Both the position numbers and the translations under genes were made by a program. 37,170 nt of DNA from Longimicrobiaceae bacterium (lineage in GTDB: Bacteria > Gemmatimonadota > Gemmatimonadetes > Longimicrobiales > Longimicrobiaceae), in assembly GCA_030146875.1 (NCBI GenBank), contig JASLAX010000227.1:1-37170 (forward strand). Direction: 5' to 3'. The notes under the pieces were generated by a model. The model searched no databases. It was not told the DNA's origin and saw nothing but the letters and a program-made list of their open reading frames with translations. Shown here piece after piece: positions 1 through 6,470 of the stretch (position 1 is its first letter; every line of letters begins with the position of its first letter).

Positions 1-326
1 AGCCGCACCGCGGCCTCGCTGGCCTCCGCCGGGCTCGCGGGGGACGCCGTGCCGCCCGCCCCACCCCCGTCCTCCGCCGCCCCGCCGCCCCCGTCCACCG
101 CCTCCGCCGGAGGGCCGGACGCGCTTCCTCCGGCATCCTCCGCCCGCTCCGCCGCGGGCCGCAGGTCCGCCACCGCGCCGCGGATCGGGTACGACTCGCG
201 GCAGTTGGCGCACCCCAGGCGCCCGGAGACCACCCGCCGATCCTCCATGCGGTCCGACAGCAGGATCAGCCCGAACGTGGGGCCGCAGCGCGGACAGGTC
301 AGGCGGTCGGTCAGCAGGATGTGCAC
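1..326 (-). CDS. Trm112-type zinc-ribbon protein, N-terminal part (runs off the window)
   Basis: Read on the minus strand from a GTG at 326, the first residues are MHILLTDRLTCPRCG, followed by a second pair in GCANCRESYP. Two CxxC pairs about 30 residues apart, followed by a short 'P-I-R-G' strand, match the Trm112/zinc-ribbon module that stands alone or precedes a SAM-dependent methyltransferase. After about residue 65 the chain becomes a Gly/Ala/Pro/Glu-rich low-complexity linker and leaves the window at base 1, so any catalytic domain lies outside. No strong ribosome-binding site precedes the GTG, so the start is tentative. The family call rests only on the cysteine pattern. Confidence 0.55.
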   Translation of the reverse strand, partial: MHILLTDRLTCPRCGPTFGLILLSDRMEDRRVVSGRLGCANCRESYPIRGAVADLRPAAERAEDAGGSASGPPAEAVDGGGGAAEDGGGAGGTASPASPAEASEAAVR

Positions 327-765
327 GGCGGCTGGCTTCGCGTGGTGTCGTTCGCAGGTAAGGACGGCGGAGGCATGGGGTGCGTCACCGGGAGCCCGCC
401 TCGGCCGGGCCGGAGAGCCGCGACGCCGGCCGCGTTCGCCGGAGGAAGCCCTCACCCGGCGGGCTCGGCCGGCGAAGGTGAGCTTCCTCGGCTCCGGTGC
501 GAGCCCGCCACCCTCTCCCACAGGTGGGAGAGGGACCGGTACGGTCTCGACGAGCGGATGCCGGCGGGTCCGCTGGCGCCAGCTTGCCGGCCCGCGATCC
601 CCCCCCGCCGCGCCGATGCCTGGGCACCCCTCTCCCCTTGTGGGGGAGGGGCCGGGGGTGGGGGGAGAGCGACGCGCGCGAACGTCTGACCCGCGACGGC
701 GACCTTCCCTCGGACTCGCGGGGGAGGCTCCGTCGCACGGCCTGCGCCCGCCGCGGAGCAGCCGG
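327..765. other. Non-coding stretch with GC-rich hairpin repeats
   Basis: No convincing gene was found. The stretch holds a perfect 10-bp stem (511-520 with 525-534, CCCTCTCCCA/TGGGAGAGGG, 4-base loop). At about 627-668 a second element reads CCCCTCTCCCC-TTG-TGGGGGAGGGG and then a G-rich tail. The same style of element recurs near 5994-6030, so these look like dispersed intergenic repeats. Frames open across it are high-GC artefacts without family features. Confidence 0.6.
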
Positions 766-1149
766 TCAGCCCAGGATGGGGCGCTCGGAGTACTGCGCCC
801 ACTGGTTGGGGGTCTCCCAGACGCGCACGTACCCCAGGTGGGCGCCCACGTCGCCCAGGCGTGCCTTGAGCTCGTCGTAGATGTGGCGGGCCTGGTTCTC
901 GGCGCTGGGCTCGATCGTGTCGAACGGCGGCAGCTCGTTCAGGTTCTCGTGGTCGAGCCGGTCGGCGATGGCGCGCAGGTGGCGCTTGGCCTCGGTGAAG
1001 TCGAACGCCATCCCCCCCTCGCCGACGTCGTCGAAGGCGAGCGCGGCCTCCACCACGTACCGGTGCCCGTGCAGCTTCTCGCACTTCCCGTGGTAGCTGC
1101 GGAGGAAGTGGGCCGAGTCGTAGTGGGCCTTCACGTTGATCAGGAACAT
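766..1149 (-). CDS. 6-pyruvoyl-tetrahydropterin synthase / QueD homologue
   Basis: 127 residues, normal length for the PTPS/QueD family. The zinc-binding and catalytic pattern is visible: His in SAHFL, Cys in GKCEKLHGH with its two His, then DF, LDHENLN, PSAEN and a late WETPN Glu. This enzyme type converts 7,8-dihydroneopterin triphosphate either to 6-pyruvoyl-tetrahydropterin or to carboxy-tetrahydropterin (queuosine route). The C-x-x-LHGH spacing is closer to bacterial QueD than the paralogue at 2517-2927. It is the last gene of a four-gene minus-strand operon and starts one base after the stop of the dehydrogenase gene. The family is certain. Which reaction it performs cannot be decided from sequence alone. 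Confidence 0.88.
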   Translation of the reverse strand: MFLINVKAHYDSAHFLRSYHGKCEKLHGHRYVVEAALAFDDVGEGGMAFDFTEAKRHLRAIADRLDHENLNELPPFDTIEPSAENQARHIYDELKARLGDVGAHLGYVRVWETPNQWAQYSERPILG

Positions 1150-1150
1150 C

Positions 1151-1882
1151 TCACCCGGCGGGCTGGACGGCGATGGTGGGAACCTGCACCCGGCGGGGCT
1201 GCGTGGCGGCCCACAGGACCGCCCGGGCCACGTCGTCGGGGTCCAGCATGGCGGAGCGCTCCGGCAGGCCGGGATTGGCGTCGCGGTCCACCGTGTCCCA
1301 GAGCGGGGTGTCGGTGGCCCCGGGCTCGACCAGCGTGGCGCGCACCCCCGTGCCGCGCACCTCCTGCAGCAGCACCTCGTGCATGCCGCGCAGGCCGAAC
1401 TTGGAGGCGGAGTAGGCGGCGTTCCCCGGGAAGGCCGTCCGCCCGGCCACGGAGCCCACGTGGATCACGTGCCCGTCGCCGCGGCGGAGCATCGCCGGCA
1501 GGAACGCGCGCAGCAGCAGGAACGGCCCACGCAGGTTCACCGCCAGGGCACGCTCGAAGTCGTCCGGGTCCGTCGCGGCTAGCGGGGCCAGGGTGAAGAC
1601 CCCGGCGGCGCTCACCAGGACGTCGGGCGCGTCGCCCAGCACGTCGGTGAGATACCCGGCGAGCGAGTGGACGCCCGCGGGCGACGAGACGTCCGCCGGC
1701 ACGGCGTGCCCCCCGACCTCCGCGGCGGCGGCGCGGAGGGCGTCGCCGCCGCGCGCGACCATCCCCACCCACGCGCCCTGCGCCGCCAGCGCCCGCGCGA
1801 CCGCCCGCCCGATCCCGCGCGACGCGCCGGTCACGAGCGCCGTGCGCCCCCGCAGCGCGTCGCCCTTCTCCGCCTCGTCCAC
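1151..1882 (-). CDS. Short-chain dehydrogenase, candidate sepiapterin-reductase-type enzyme
   Basis: 243 residues from a GTG at 1882, five bases after the folE stop. Longer upstream readings would run through folE and are unlikely. A classical SDR: the NADP-binding TGASRGIG lies near residue 15, SAAG follows mid-protein, and the catalytic Ser and Y-S-A-S-K tetrad are at about 140-160. SDRs reduce a carbonyl or oxidise an alcohol with NAD(P)H. The fold is sure but the substrate is not. Lying between folE and two PTPS homologues, it is a good candidate for the last reductive step of tetrahydrobiopterin formation (sepiapterin reductase role). A general SDR that merely shares the operon is the alternative. 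Confidence 0.82.
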   Translation of the reverse strand: MDEAEKGDALRGRTALVTGASRGIGRAVARALAAQGAWVGMVARGGDALRAAAAEVGGHAVPADVSSPAGVHSLAGYLTDVLGDAPDVLVSAAGVFTLAPLAATDPDDFERALAVNLRGPFLLLRAFLPAMLRRGDGHVIHVGSVAGRTAFPGNAAYSASKFGLRGMHEVLLQEVRGTGVRATLVEPGATDTPLWDTVDRDANPGLPERSAMLDPDDVARAVLWAATQPRRVQVPTIAVQPAG

Positions 1883-1887
1883 CGCCG

Positions 1888-2511
1888 TCAGCCCCCGAAC
1901 GGGGAGACGGAGCAGAGGCGCAGGAACTCCTCGCGCGTGCGCAGGTCGTCCAGGAAGACGCCCTTCATGGCGCTGGTGATGGTCCGGGAGCTCTGCTTCT
2001 CCACGCCGCGCATCATCATGCACAGGTGGGCGGCCTCGATCACCACGCCCACCCCCTGCGGCCGCAGCACCTCCTGGATGGCGCGCGCGATCTGCTCGGT
2101 CAGGCGCTCCTGCACCTGCAGCCGGCGCGCGAACACCTCCACGATGCGCGGGAGCTTGGAGAGGCCCACGATCCTGCCGTCGGGGATGTAGGCGACGTGC
2201 ACCTTCCCGAAGAACGGGAGCAGGTGGTGCTCGCAGAGCGAGTACATCTCGATGTCCTTCACCAGGACCATGTTGTGGTGGTCCTCGTCGAACACCGCGT
2301 CGCCGATCACGTCCTCCACCGACATGTCGTGCCCGCGCGTGAGCCAGCGGAGCGACTTCTCCACGCGCTCGGGCGTCTTCAGCAGCCCCTGGCGCGAGGG
2401 GTCCTCACCCAGGCCCGCCAGCATCTCGCGCACCAGGCCCTGGAAGCGCGTCTCTTCTCCGGGCTCCGCGAGCGCGGCGCCGGGGGCACTCGCCCCGATC
2501 GGGTCCAGCAT
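1888..2511 (-). CDS. folE: GTP cyclohydrolase I
   Basis: 207 residues, the usual size. It converts GTP to 7,8-dihydroneopterin triphosphate, the first step of folate, tetrahydrobiopterin and queuosine routes. Visible family signatures include the zinc ligand Cys in SLCEHHLLPF, the loop GKVHVAYIP, GLSKLPRIVEVFARR with QVQERLT, and the second zinc Cys in HLCMMMRG. The ATG at 2511 lies five bases after the ptpS stop. The first ~20 residues are a variable tail. It is the second gene of the pterin operon, and its neighbours suggest its product feeds a biopterin-like pathway as well as folate. Confidence 0.95.
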   Translation of the reverse strand: MLDPIGASAPGAALAEPGEETRFQGLVREMLAGLGEDPSRQGLLKTPERVEKSLRWLTRGHDMSVEDVIGDAVFDEDHHNMVLVKDIEMYSLCEHHLLPFFGKVHVAYIPDGRIVGLSKLPRIVEVFARRLQVQERLTEQIARAIQEVLRPQGVGVVIEAAHLCMMMRGVEKQSSRTITSAMKGVFLDDLRTREEFLRLCSVSPFGG

Positions 2512-2516
2512 GGTCC

Positions 2517-2927
2517 TCACCCTCCCGTGTACTCCACGTAGTTGCGGGGCGTCTCCCACAGCACCAGCCGCGCGAGCCTGCCGCGGGGGATGAGCGGGGC
2601 CAGCCGGCCCCAGAGCGCCACCACCAGGTTCTCGGTGGAGGGGATGGTCCCCTCCAGCCACTCCACGTCCAGGTTCAGGTTCCGGTGGTCCAGGTCGGCG
2701 ATCACCGACTCGGCCGCCGCGCGCACCTCGCCCAGGTCCACCACGTACCCGGTGGAGGGGTCGACCTCCCCCTCCACGGTCACGTCCAGCTCGTAGTTGT
2801 GCCCGTGCCAGTTGGGCGAGTTGCACAGCCCGAACACCCGCCGGTTCTCCTCGTCGGAGAAGGCGGGGCTGTGCAGCCGATGGGCCGCCGAGAAGTGGAC
2901 CCGGCGGGTCACGCGTACGAGGGGCAC
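2517..2927 (-). CDS. 6-pyruvoyl-tetrahydropterin synthase, animal-like type
   Basis: 136 residues from GTG 2927, which has an excellent ribosome-binding site (GGGAGGAG five bases upstream). It shows the zinc His in FSAAHRL, catalytic Cys in FGLCNSPNWHGHNY, then DPSTGYVVDL, LDHRNLNLDV, PSTEN and WETPRN. Cys-Asn-x-Pro-Asn-x-His-Gly-His-Asn-Tyr followed by 'DP-TG' and 'DH-NL-LDV' is the arrangement I know from animal PTPS, more than from QueD. It probably turns dihydroneopterin triphosphate into 6-pyruvoyl-tetrahydropterin. It is the first gene of the operon ptpS-folE-SDR-queD-like. Family certain; assignment to the biopterin branch is inferred from motif detail and neighbours. Confidence 0.88.
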   Translation of the reverse strand: MPLVRVTRRVHFSAAHRLHSPAFSDEENRRVFGLCNSPNWHGHNYELDVTVEGEVDPSTGYVVDLGEVRAAAESVIADLDHRNLNLDVEWLEGTIPSTENLVVALWGRLAPLIPRGRLARLVLWETPRNYVEYTGG

Positions 2928-2953
2928 GTCTCCTCCCGGTGCACGGATGCGAC

Positions 2954-3149
2954 AAAGGCCGGCCTCGCGAGCGAGACCGGCCTCTCGTCGGAGCGCAACG
3001 GGGAGGATTTTTGAAGCCTTGTCAGTGACGGTTGGAGGCCGCCCCTCCGCGTTCCGCCTTCCCCCGCAGGGGGCGTGACGTGGGCGTCGGAAACGAACCC
3101 CGGCTTCAAAAGTGTTGGCTCAAAAATGAAACTCCCCGTTGCGCCCGAC
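2954..3149 (-). ncRNA. Structured leader RNA of the pterin operon (candidate riboswitch/attenuator)
   Basis: On the minus strand between the predicted promoter and ptpS lie two perfect nested inverted repeats. The outer pair is 3132-3144 with 2993-3005 (13 bp, GCGCAACGGGGAG in the RNA). The inner pair is 3102-3111 with 3009-3018 (10 bp, TTTTGAAGCC). Inside these sit smaller stems such as CCCCC-TGC-GGGGG (near 3061-3073). Downstream, 2957-2982 folds into an 11-bp hairpin with one mismatch, followed by UUU, only 26 nt from the ptpS start. This layout fits a regulatory leader with a terminator-like hairpin, or a separate small RNA. It matches no riboswitch class I can name. Confidence 0.55.
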
Positions 3150-3155
3150 GGTCTA

Positions 3156-3183
3156 ATGATAAGCACCCCCCCGGCGATGTCAA
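3156..3183 (-). promoter_or_regulatory. Sigma-70-type promoter for the pterin operon
   Basis: On the minus strand a consensus TTGACA (3183-3178) is followed after 16 bp by TATCAT (3161-3156), inside the most AT-rich patch of the intergenic region. Transcription would start near 3149 and give a leader of about 220 nt before ptpS. Confidence 0.6.
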
Positions 3184-3218
3184 GCACGTCATCCGGCGCC
3201 GGCCTCGCCGCAAGGTGC

Positions 3219-3236
3219 GATACCCCACGGGGTATC
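3219..3236. promoter_or_regulatory. 18-bp perfect palindrome, CsoR-like operator or terminator stem
   Basis: The sequence GATACCCCACGGGGTATC is a perfect palindrome apart from its two-base centre. The TACCCC/GGGGTA half-sites resemble operators of the CsoR/RcnR metal- and sulfur-sensing repressors. It lies about 36 bp upstream of the -35 of the pterin promoter and 12 bp beyond the stop of the lipoprotein gene, so it could also act as that gene's terminator stem, though no T-run follows. No CsoR-type regulator is encoded in the window. Confidence 0.4.
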
Positions 3237-3247
3237 CCCGCCCCGGG

Positions 3248-3676
3248 TCAGCTCACCACCAGGGGGAACACCGCCACGTAGGTGGAGAGCCCGCCCTCCA
3301 GCACCTGCACCTCCAGCGAGGTCACGCCCGAGGCGCGGCCGCGGAGCGTGCCCGAGGTGGGACCGGCGGACTCCCAGGTCGCCAGGACGGTGTTGGTGAC
3401 GGAGACGCGCAGCGTCTGCCCCAGCCCCAGCCCGACCTCGGCTCCGCTGCGGTCGCGGATCACCACCTCCAGGTCGCGCCGCCCGCCCGCCGGCAGCCCG
3501 ATGGAGCCGCTGGCCGATCCGCCCGCGTCGGCGCTGGCGACCGTGCTGCCCGCCTGGAGCAGCGCGACGCCGCCGATCCCGCCGTTGCCGAGTCCCGCCA
3601 GGTCCTCGCACCCGGCCAGCACCAGGAGCGCGACCCCCGCCGCGCCCCACCGGGCCCACGCACGCACTGCCTTCAT
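3248..3676 (-). CDS. Small lipoprotein of unknown function
   Basis: About 142 residues from ATG 3676 (preceded by GGGAGGCGGG); an in-frame GTG at 3706 is possible. A positively charged start and a hydrophobic run end in the lipobox LVLAGC, so the mature protein begins at Cys about residue 23 and is lipid-anchored. The mature part has a Gly/Ala-rich stretch, then a region rich in short beta-strand-like segments (LEVVIRDRSG, TLRVSVTNTVLATW, VTSLEVQVLEGG) that may be one Ig-like or BIG-like domain. No enzyme motif is seen. It is transcribed away from the pterin promoter region and lies just downstream of the endonuclease IV gene (gap about 50 bp), so the two could be co-transcribed. Confidence 0.7.
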   Translation of the reverse strand: MKAVRAWARWGAAGVALLVLAGCEDLAGLGNGGIGGVALLQAGSTVASADAGGSASGSIGLPAGGRRDLEVVIRDRSGAEVGLGLGQTLRVSVTNTVLATWESAGPTSGTLRGRASGVTSLEVQVLEGGLSTYVAVFPLVVS

Positions 3677-3728
3677 CGTCCCGCCTCCCACTCGGATTCG
3701 TTTCACTCCCGGCGCCGGCGCGCGCCGG

Positions 3729-4586
3729 TCAGGCCTCTTCCCTGTAACCCCTTAGCCGCCGAAGGTTCTCCCGGTCGGCGGCGGCGTGGTCGTCCCCCTT
3801 GGGCGTCTCCAGCACCTTGGGCACGTGGGCGAAGCGCGGGTCGCGGACCAGGCGGCGGAAGGGCTCGGAGCCCAGGCAGCCGTCGCCGATCCATGCGTGG
3901 CGGTCGCGCCTGGTGCCGCGCTCGAACTGCGAGTCGTTGAGGTGGAAGAGGCGCACCCGGTCCAGCCCCACCGTGGCCGCGAGCTCCGCGACCACGCCCT
4001 CGTAGTCGCCGCGCAGGTCGTACCCGGCGGCCCAGACGTGGCAGGTGTCCACGCACACGCCCACGCGGTCGCGGACGGAGTCGGGGATCATCTCCAGGAT
4101 GCGCGCCAGCCCCTCGAAGGTGCAGCCCAGCACCTTCCCCGCCCCGCAGGTGGTCTCCACCAGCACCATCGTCTCGCCGCCGGCCTCCTCCAGCGCGCGG
4201 GCGATGGCGGCGGCGTTCTGCGCCAGCCCGCGCTCCATCTCGCCGTCGGTGGCGTTGCCGGGGTGCGTGACCAGGAACTCGATCCCCAGCGTGGCGCAGC
4301 GCCGCAGCTCGCGGGTGAACGAGTCGTACGACCGGGCGAAGAGCACCGGGTCGTGCGAGGCCAGGTTGATCAGGTACGAGTCGTGGGAGACGGCGGTGCG
4401 CACGCCGTGCTCGTCCCGCGCGCGCCGGAACGCGGCGCCCGTGGCGGCGTCGATCTCCGGCTCGCGCCACATGTTGGGCGTCTTGGTGAAGAGCTGCAGG
4501 ACCGCCGCGCCGATCTCGCCGGCGCGCACGGGGGCGGTGGGGCATCCGCCCGAGGAGGAGACGTGGGCGCCGAGCTCGTCCTGCAT
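3729..4586 (-). CDS. nfo: Endonuclease IV (AP endonuclease)
   Basis: 285 residues, standard length. It cuts the backbone 5' of abasic sites in base-excision repair and uses three zinc ions. Seen in order: GAHVSSSGG at the N-terminus, LQLFTKTPNMW, SHDSYLINLAS, THPGN, a metal Glu in LVETTCGAGKVLG, the signature VCVDTCHVWAAGYD, LFHLNDS, the RDRHAWIGDG His, and a C-terminal VLETPKGDD Glu. All expected metal ligands appear present. The ATG at 4586 starts directly at the conserved barrel. It stands upstream of the lipoprotein gene; no other repair gene is nearby. Confidence 0.95.
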   Translation of the reverse strand: MQDELGAHVSSSGGCPTAPVRAGEIGAAVLQLFTKTPNMWREPEIDAATGAAFRRARDEHGVRTAVSHDSYLINLASHDPVLFARSYDSFTRELRRCATLGIEFLVTHPGNATDGEMERGLAQNAAAIARALEEAGGETMVLVETTCGAGKVLGCTFEGLARILEMIPDSVRDRVGVCVDTCHVWAAGYDLRGDYEGVVAELAATVGLDRVRLFHLNDSQFERGTRRDRHAWIGDGCLGSEPFRRLVRDPRFAHVPKVLETPKGDDHAAADRENLRRLRGYREEA

Positions 4587-4790
4587 GGGAGTGGCCGGGG
4601 TGCGGGTGCGCTCCCGGCCGGGCGCCGGGAGAGGCAGGACGCTACGAAGAGCCGCGCCCGATGTCCAGTCGGGCTCCGCGCCCGCCCCCGTCCCCGCTCC
4701 GCCGAAAGCGGCGCCTTTCGTGTGCTATGGGGATGACGAGGTCGAGGCGGACGCGGCGGGCTCTCGTCTCGTGCCGATGCCACACTCCTG

Positions 4791-4889
4791 GGACGCGGAG
4801 ACGCGGAGGACGCGGAGGCGCGGAGGAAAAGCAACAGCATGTTCCCTGTAGTTCTCCGCGTCTCCGCGCTCTCCGCGCCTCCGCGTGAG
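4791..4889. repeat. Intergenic inverted repeat of CGCGGAG units
   Basis: Left arm 4791-4827 is built from tandem ACGCGGAGG/GCGCGGAGG units. Right arm 4852-4889 is made of CTCCGCG units in inverse order, separated by about 25 AT-richer bases. The RNA or DNA could form one long imperfect hairpin. A related CGCGGAG inverted repeat is at 24419-24496. It lies in a 491-bp gene-free stretch (4587-5077) in which nothing coding was recognised. Confidence 0.65.
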
Positions 4890-4980
4890 GCTTTGGTTGC
4901 TCGCCGCGCGAGAAGTCCCTGTCGGAGACGCTCAGGGGTCGCACTGTTCACCAGTAGGCGCATCCGGCGCGAAACGCCGC

Positions 4981-4994
4981 CGAACGATCGTTCG
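4981..4994. promoter_or_regulatory. 14-bp perfect palindrome upstream of ppa
   Basis: CGAACGATCGTTCG reads identically on both strands, 84 bp before the ppa start. This kind of short palindrome is typical of a dimeric repressor site (TetR-like), but the regulator is not in the window. Confidence 0.35.
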
Positions 4995-5077
4995 AGGGGT
5001 GCCGCGAAAGGTGAGGGCGTGTAGATTTCCCTCTCCCGGCGGCAGCGTGCCCATGGGCCACCTTACCGGAGTGCAGA

Positions 5078-5662
5078 ATGTTCCATCCGTGGCATGAGCT
5101 CGACCCCGGCGTAGACGCGCCCGGCGAGATGAACGCGGTGATCGAGATTCCCCGCGGTAGCAGGAACAAGTACGAGCTGGACAAGAAGACGGGGATGTTC
5201 CGGCTGGACCGGGTGCTCTACTCGTCGGTCCACTATCCCGGCGACTACGGATTCTTTCCGCAGACCTACGCCCAGGACGACGACCCGCTCGACGCCCTGG
5301 TGATGGTTACGGTCCCCACGTTTCCCGGGTGCGTGATCGACGTGCGCCCCATCGGGATCTTCCGCATGAAGGACCGCGACGAGATGGACGAGAAGGTCCT
5401 GTGCGTGCCGGCCAAGGACCCGCTCTATGCCGGGTACCACTCGATCGAGGACGTTCCGCCCCACTTCCTGAAGGAGGTGGAGCACTTCTTCTCGGTCTAC
5501 AAGGACCTGGAGGGCGTGCGCGTGCAGCCCCTGGGCTGGGAGGACGCCAAGGCCGCCCGCTCCACCATCATCGAGTCGATGGCCCGCTACGCCCTGAAGC
5601 GGAAGCACGAGCAGATGGCGGAGCTCGCCCGGGAGAAGGCGCGGGCCGGGCTGGAGCTGTAG
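5078..5662 (+). CDS. ppa: Inorganic pyrophosphatase
   Basis: 194 residues, family I soluble type. It hydrolyses pyrophosphate to two phosphates with Mg and pulls biosynthetic reactions forward in the cytoplasm. Seen: IEIPRGSRNKYELDK near residue 23-37, the PGDYGFFPQT strand, the signature DDDPLDAL with its metal Asp residues at about 68-73, a later DRDEMDEK/VPAKDP region with further Asp/Lys, and the conserved EDVPPHFLKEVEHFF helix. The ATG follows a GGAG at a suitable distance. The gene is single, with gene-free DNA on both sides and a strong hairpin after its stop. Confidence 0.95.
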   Translation: MFHPWHELDPGVDAPGEMNAVIEIPRGSRNKYELDKKTGMFRLDRVLYSSVHYPGDYGFFPQTYAQDDDPLDALVMVTVPTFPGCVIDVRPIGIFRMKDRDEMDEKVLCVPAKDPLYAGYHSIEDVPPHFLKEVEHFFSVYKDLEGVRVQPLGWEDAKAARSTIIESMARYALKRKHEQMAELAREKARAGLEL

Positions 5663-5706
5663 CGGGCCGGAGGGACGCGGCCGAGGACGACGGAGGATGG
5701 ACGGAG

Positions 5707-5747
5707 ACGAGAGTGGCCCGGGGCGATCCAGCCCCGGGCCGCTCGTC
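5707..5747 (+). terminator. Strong hairpin after ppa
   Basis: A perfect 10-bp stem GGCCCGGGGC/GCCCCGGGCC (5715-5724 with 5731-5740) has a six-base loop. An outer GACGAG/CTCGTC pairing (5707-5712 with 5742-5747) extends it. It begins 45 bp after the ppa stop. There is no clear T-run, so termination is inferred from stem strength and position. Confidence 0.55.
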
Positions 5748-6265
5748 GTTCCGGGGGTCTTCACCTCGGGTGGGTGTCCTCAGCCGTCTCCGGCGGTTGA
5801 AACCGCTGCAACGACCACACGAAGCCCGCCTTCGCGGGCTGTCCTGCCGAACGTGTCGCCGATCCTCCGTCCGACGGGATGGGTGCCGCGGAAGCCGCTG
5901 CCGTGGAGTCCGGAGGGACGATTGCCGTTCTCATCCAGGGGCTTCACGCCCCCGGAGACGGCAACCCGATCTCCGCCGACGACCGTGACCCCTCCCCCCT
6001 CGTGGGGGGAGGGGGCCGGGGAGCGGGGGCACCGCGGATGAGGGAGCATCCGCCGGAGCCCGGCCACCGCCTGCGAATCGATTCGCGGCTCGGGAAAGCA
6101 CGAAGTCCGCCTTCGCGGACCGGGCTTTCAGCGCGTGCCTCAGCCCCCCGCGCACCTCTCTGCTCGGCGGGGGGAAGGCAGGGGCGAGGGCGTCCACGCA
6201 GTTCGGCCGAGCGTCCGGAGGCCTCGAACGCGCTTCAGCCGGGGGCGCTCACCGCCGTACCCCAC
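5748..6265. repeat. Gene-free stretch with several dispersed intergenic repeats
   Basis: No gene was recognised between ppa and the htrA terminator. Two copies of a CGAAG-[TC]CC-GCCTTCGCGG hairpin occur (about 5820-5841 and 6100-6121). A CCCCTCCCCCC-TCG-TGGGGGGAGGGGG element at about 5989-6020 echoes the one at 627-668, and a looser GC-rich relative is at about 6145-6190. The arrangement looks like a patchwork of REP-like elements rather than decayed coding sequence. Confidence 0.55.
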
Positions 6266-6309
6266 AAAAAGATACGGACCGAGATTCGCGTGGTTCGCGA
6301 GGCTCGGCC
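6266..6309 (-). terminator. Intrinsic terminator for the htrA-type gene
   Basis: On the minus strand an outer stem (6303-6309 with 6276-6282, one G-U pair) and an inner stem TCGCG/CGCGA (6296-6300 with 6286-6290) are followed by a short spacer and five T (6270-6266). It lies about 160 nt after the protease stop. It is the only hairpin with a T5 tract that I noticed in the window. Confidence 0.6.
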
Positions 6310-6470
6310 CGTGGCCGGGGAGACCCCGGAGGGCGGCGGGGGACGTCGCCGTCTCGGGCCTGGATCCGCCCCCGCCCGAGGAGGCTCGCCGGCCCCGCGG
6401 AGGAGACCGGCGGCGGTTTCGCCGGGCTCCGGAGCGGCCCCGCCGGCTCCCTTCGACCTTCGGAGAAACC

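Noticed and set aside
2954..3149. Known riboswitch (cobalamin, THF, TPP, FMN) or 6S RNA
   Set aside because: None of the conserved boxes I remember for those classes is present. The asymmetric bubble is only loosely 6S-like, so no class name is given.
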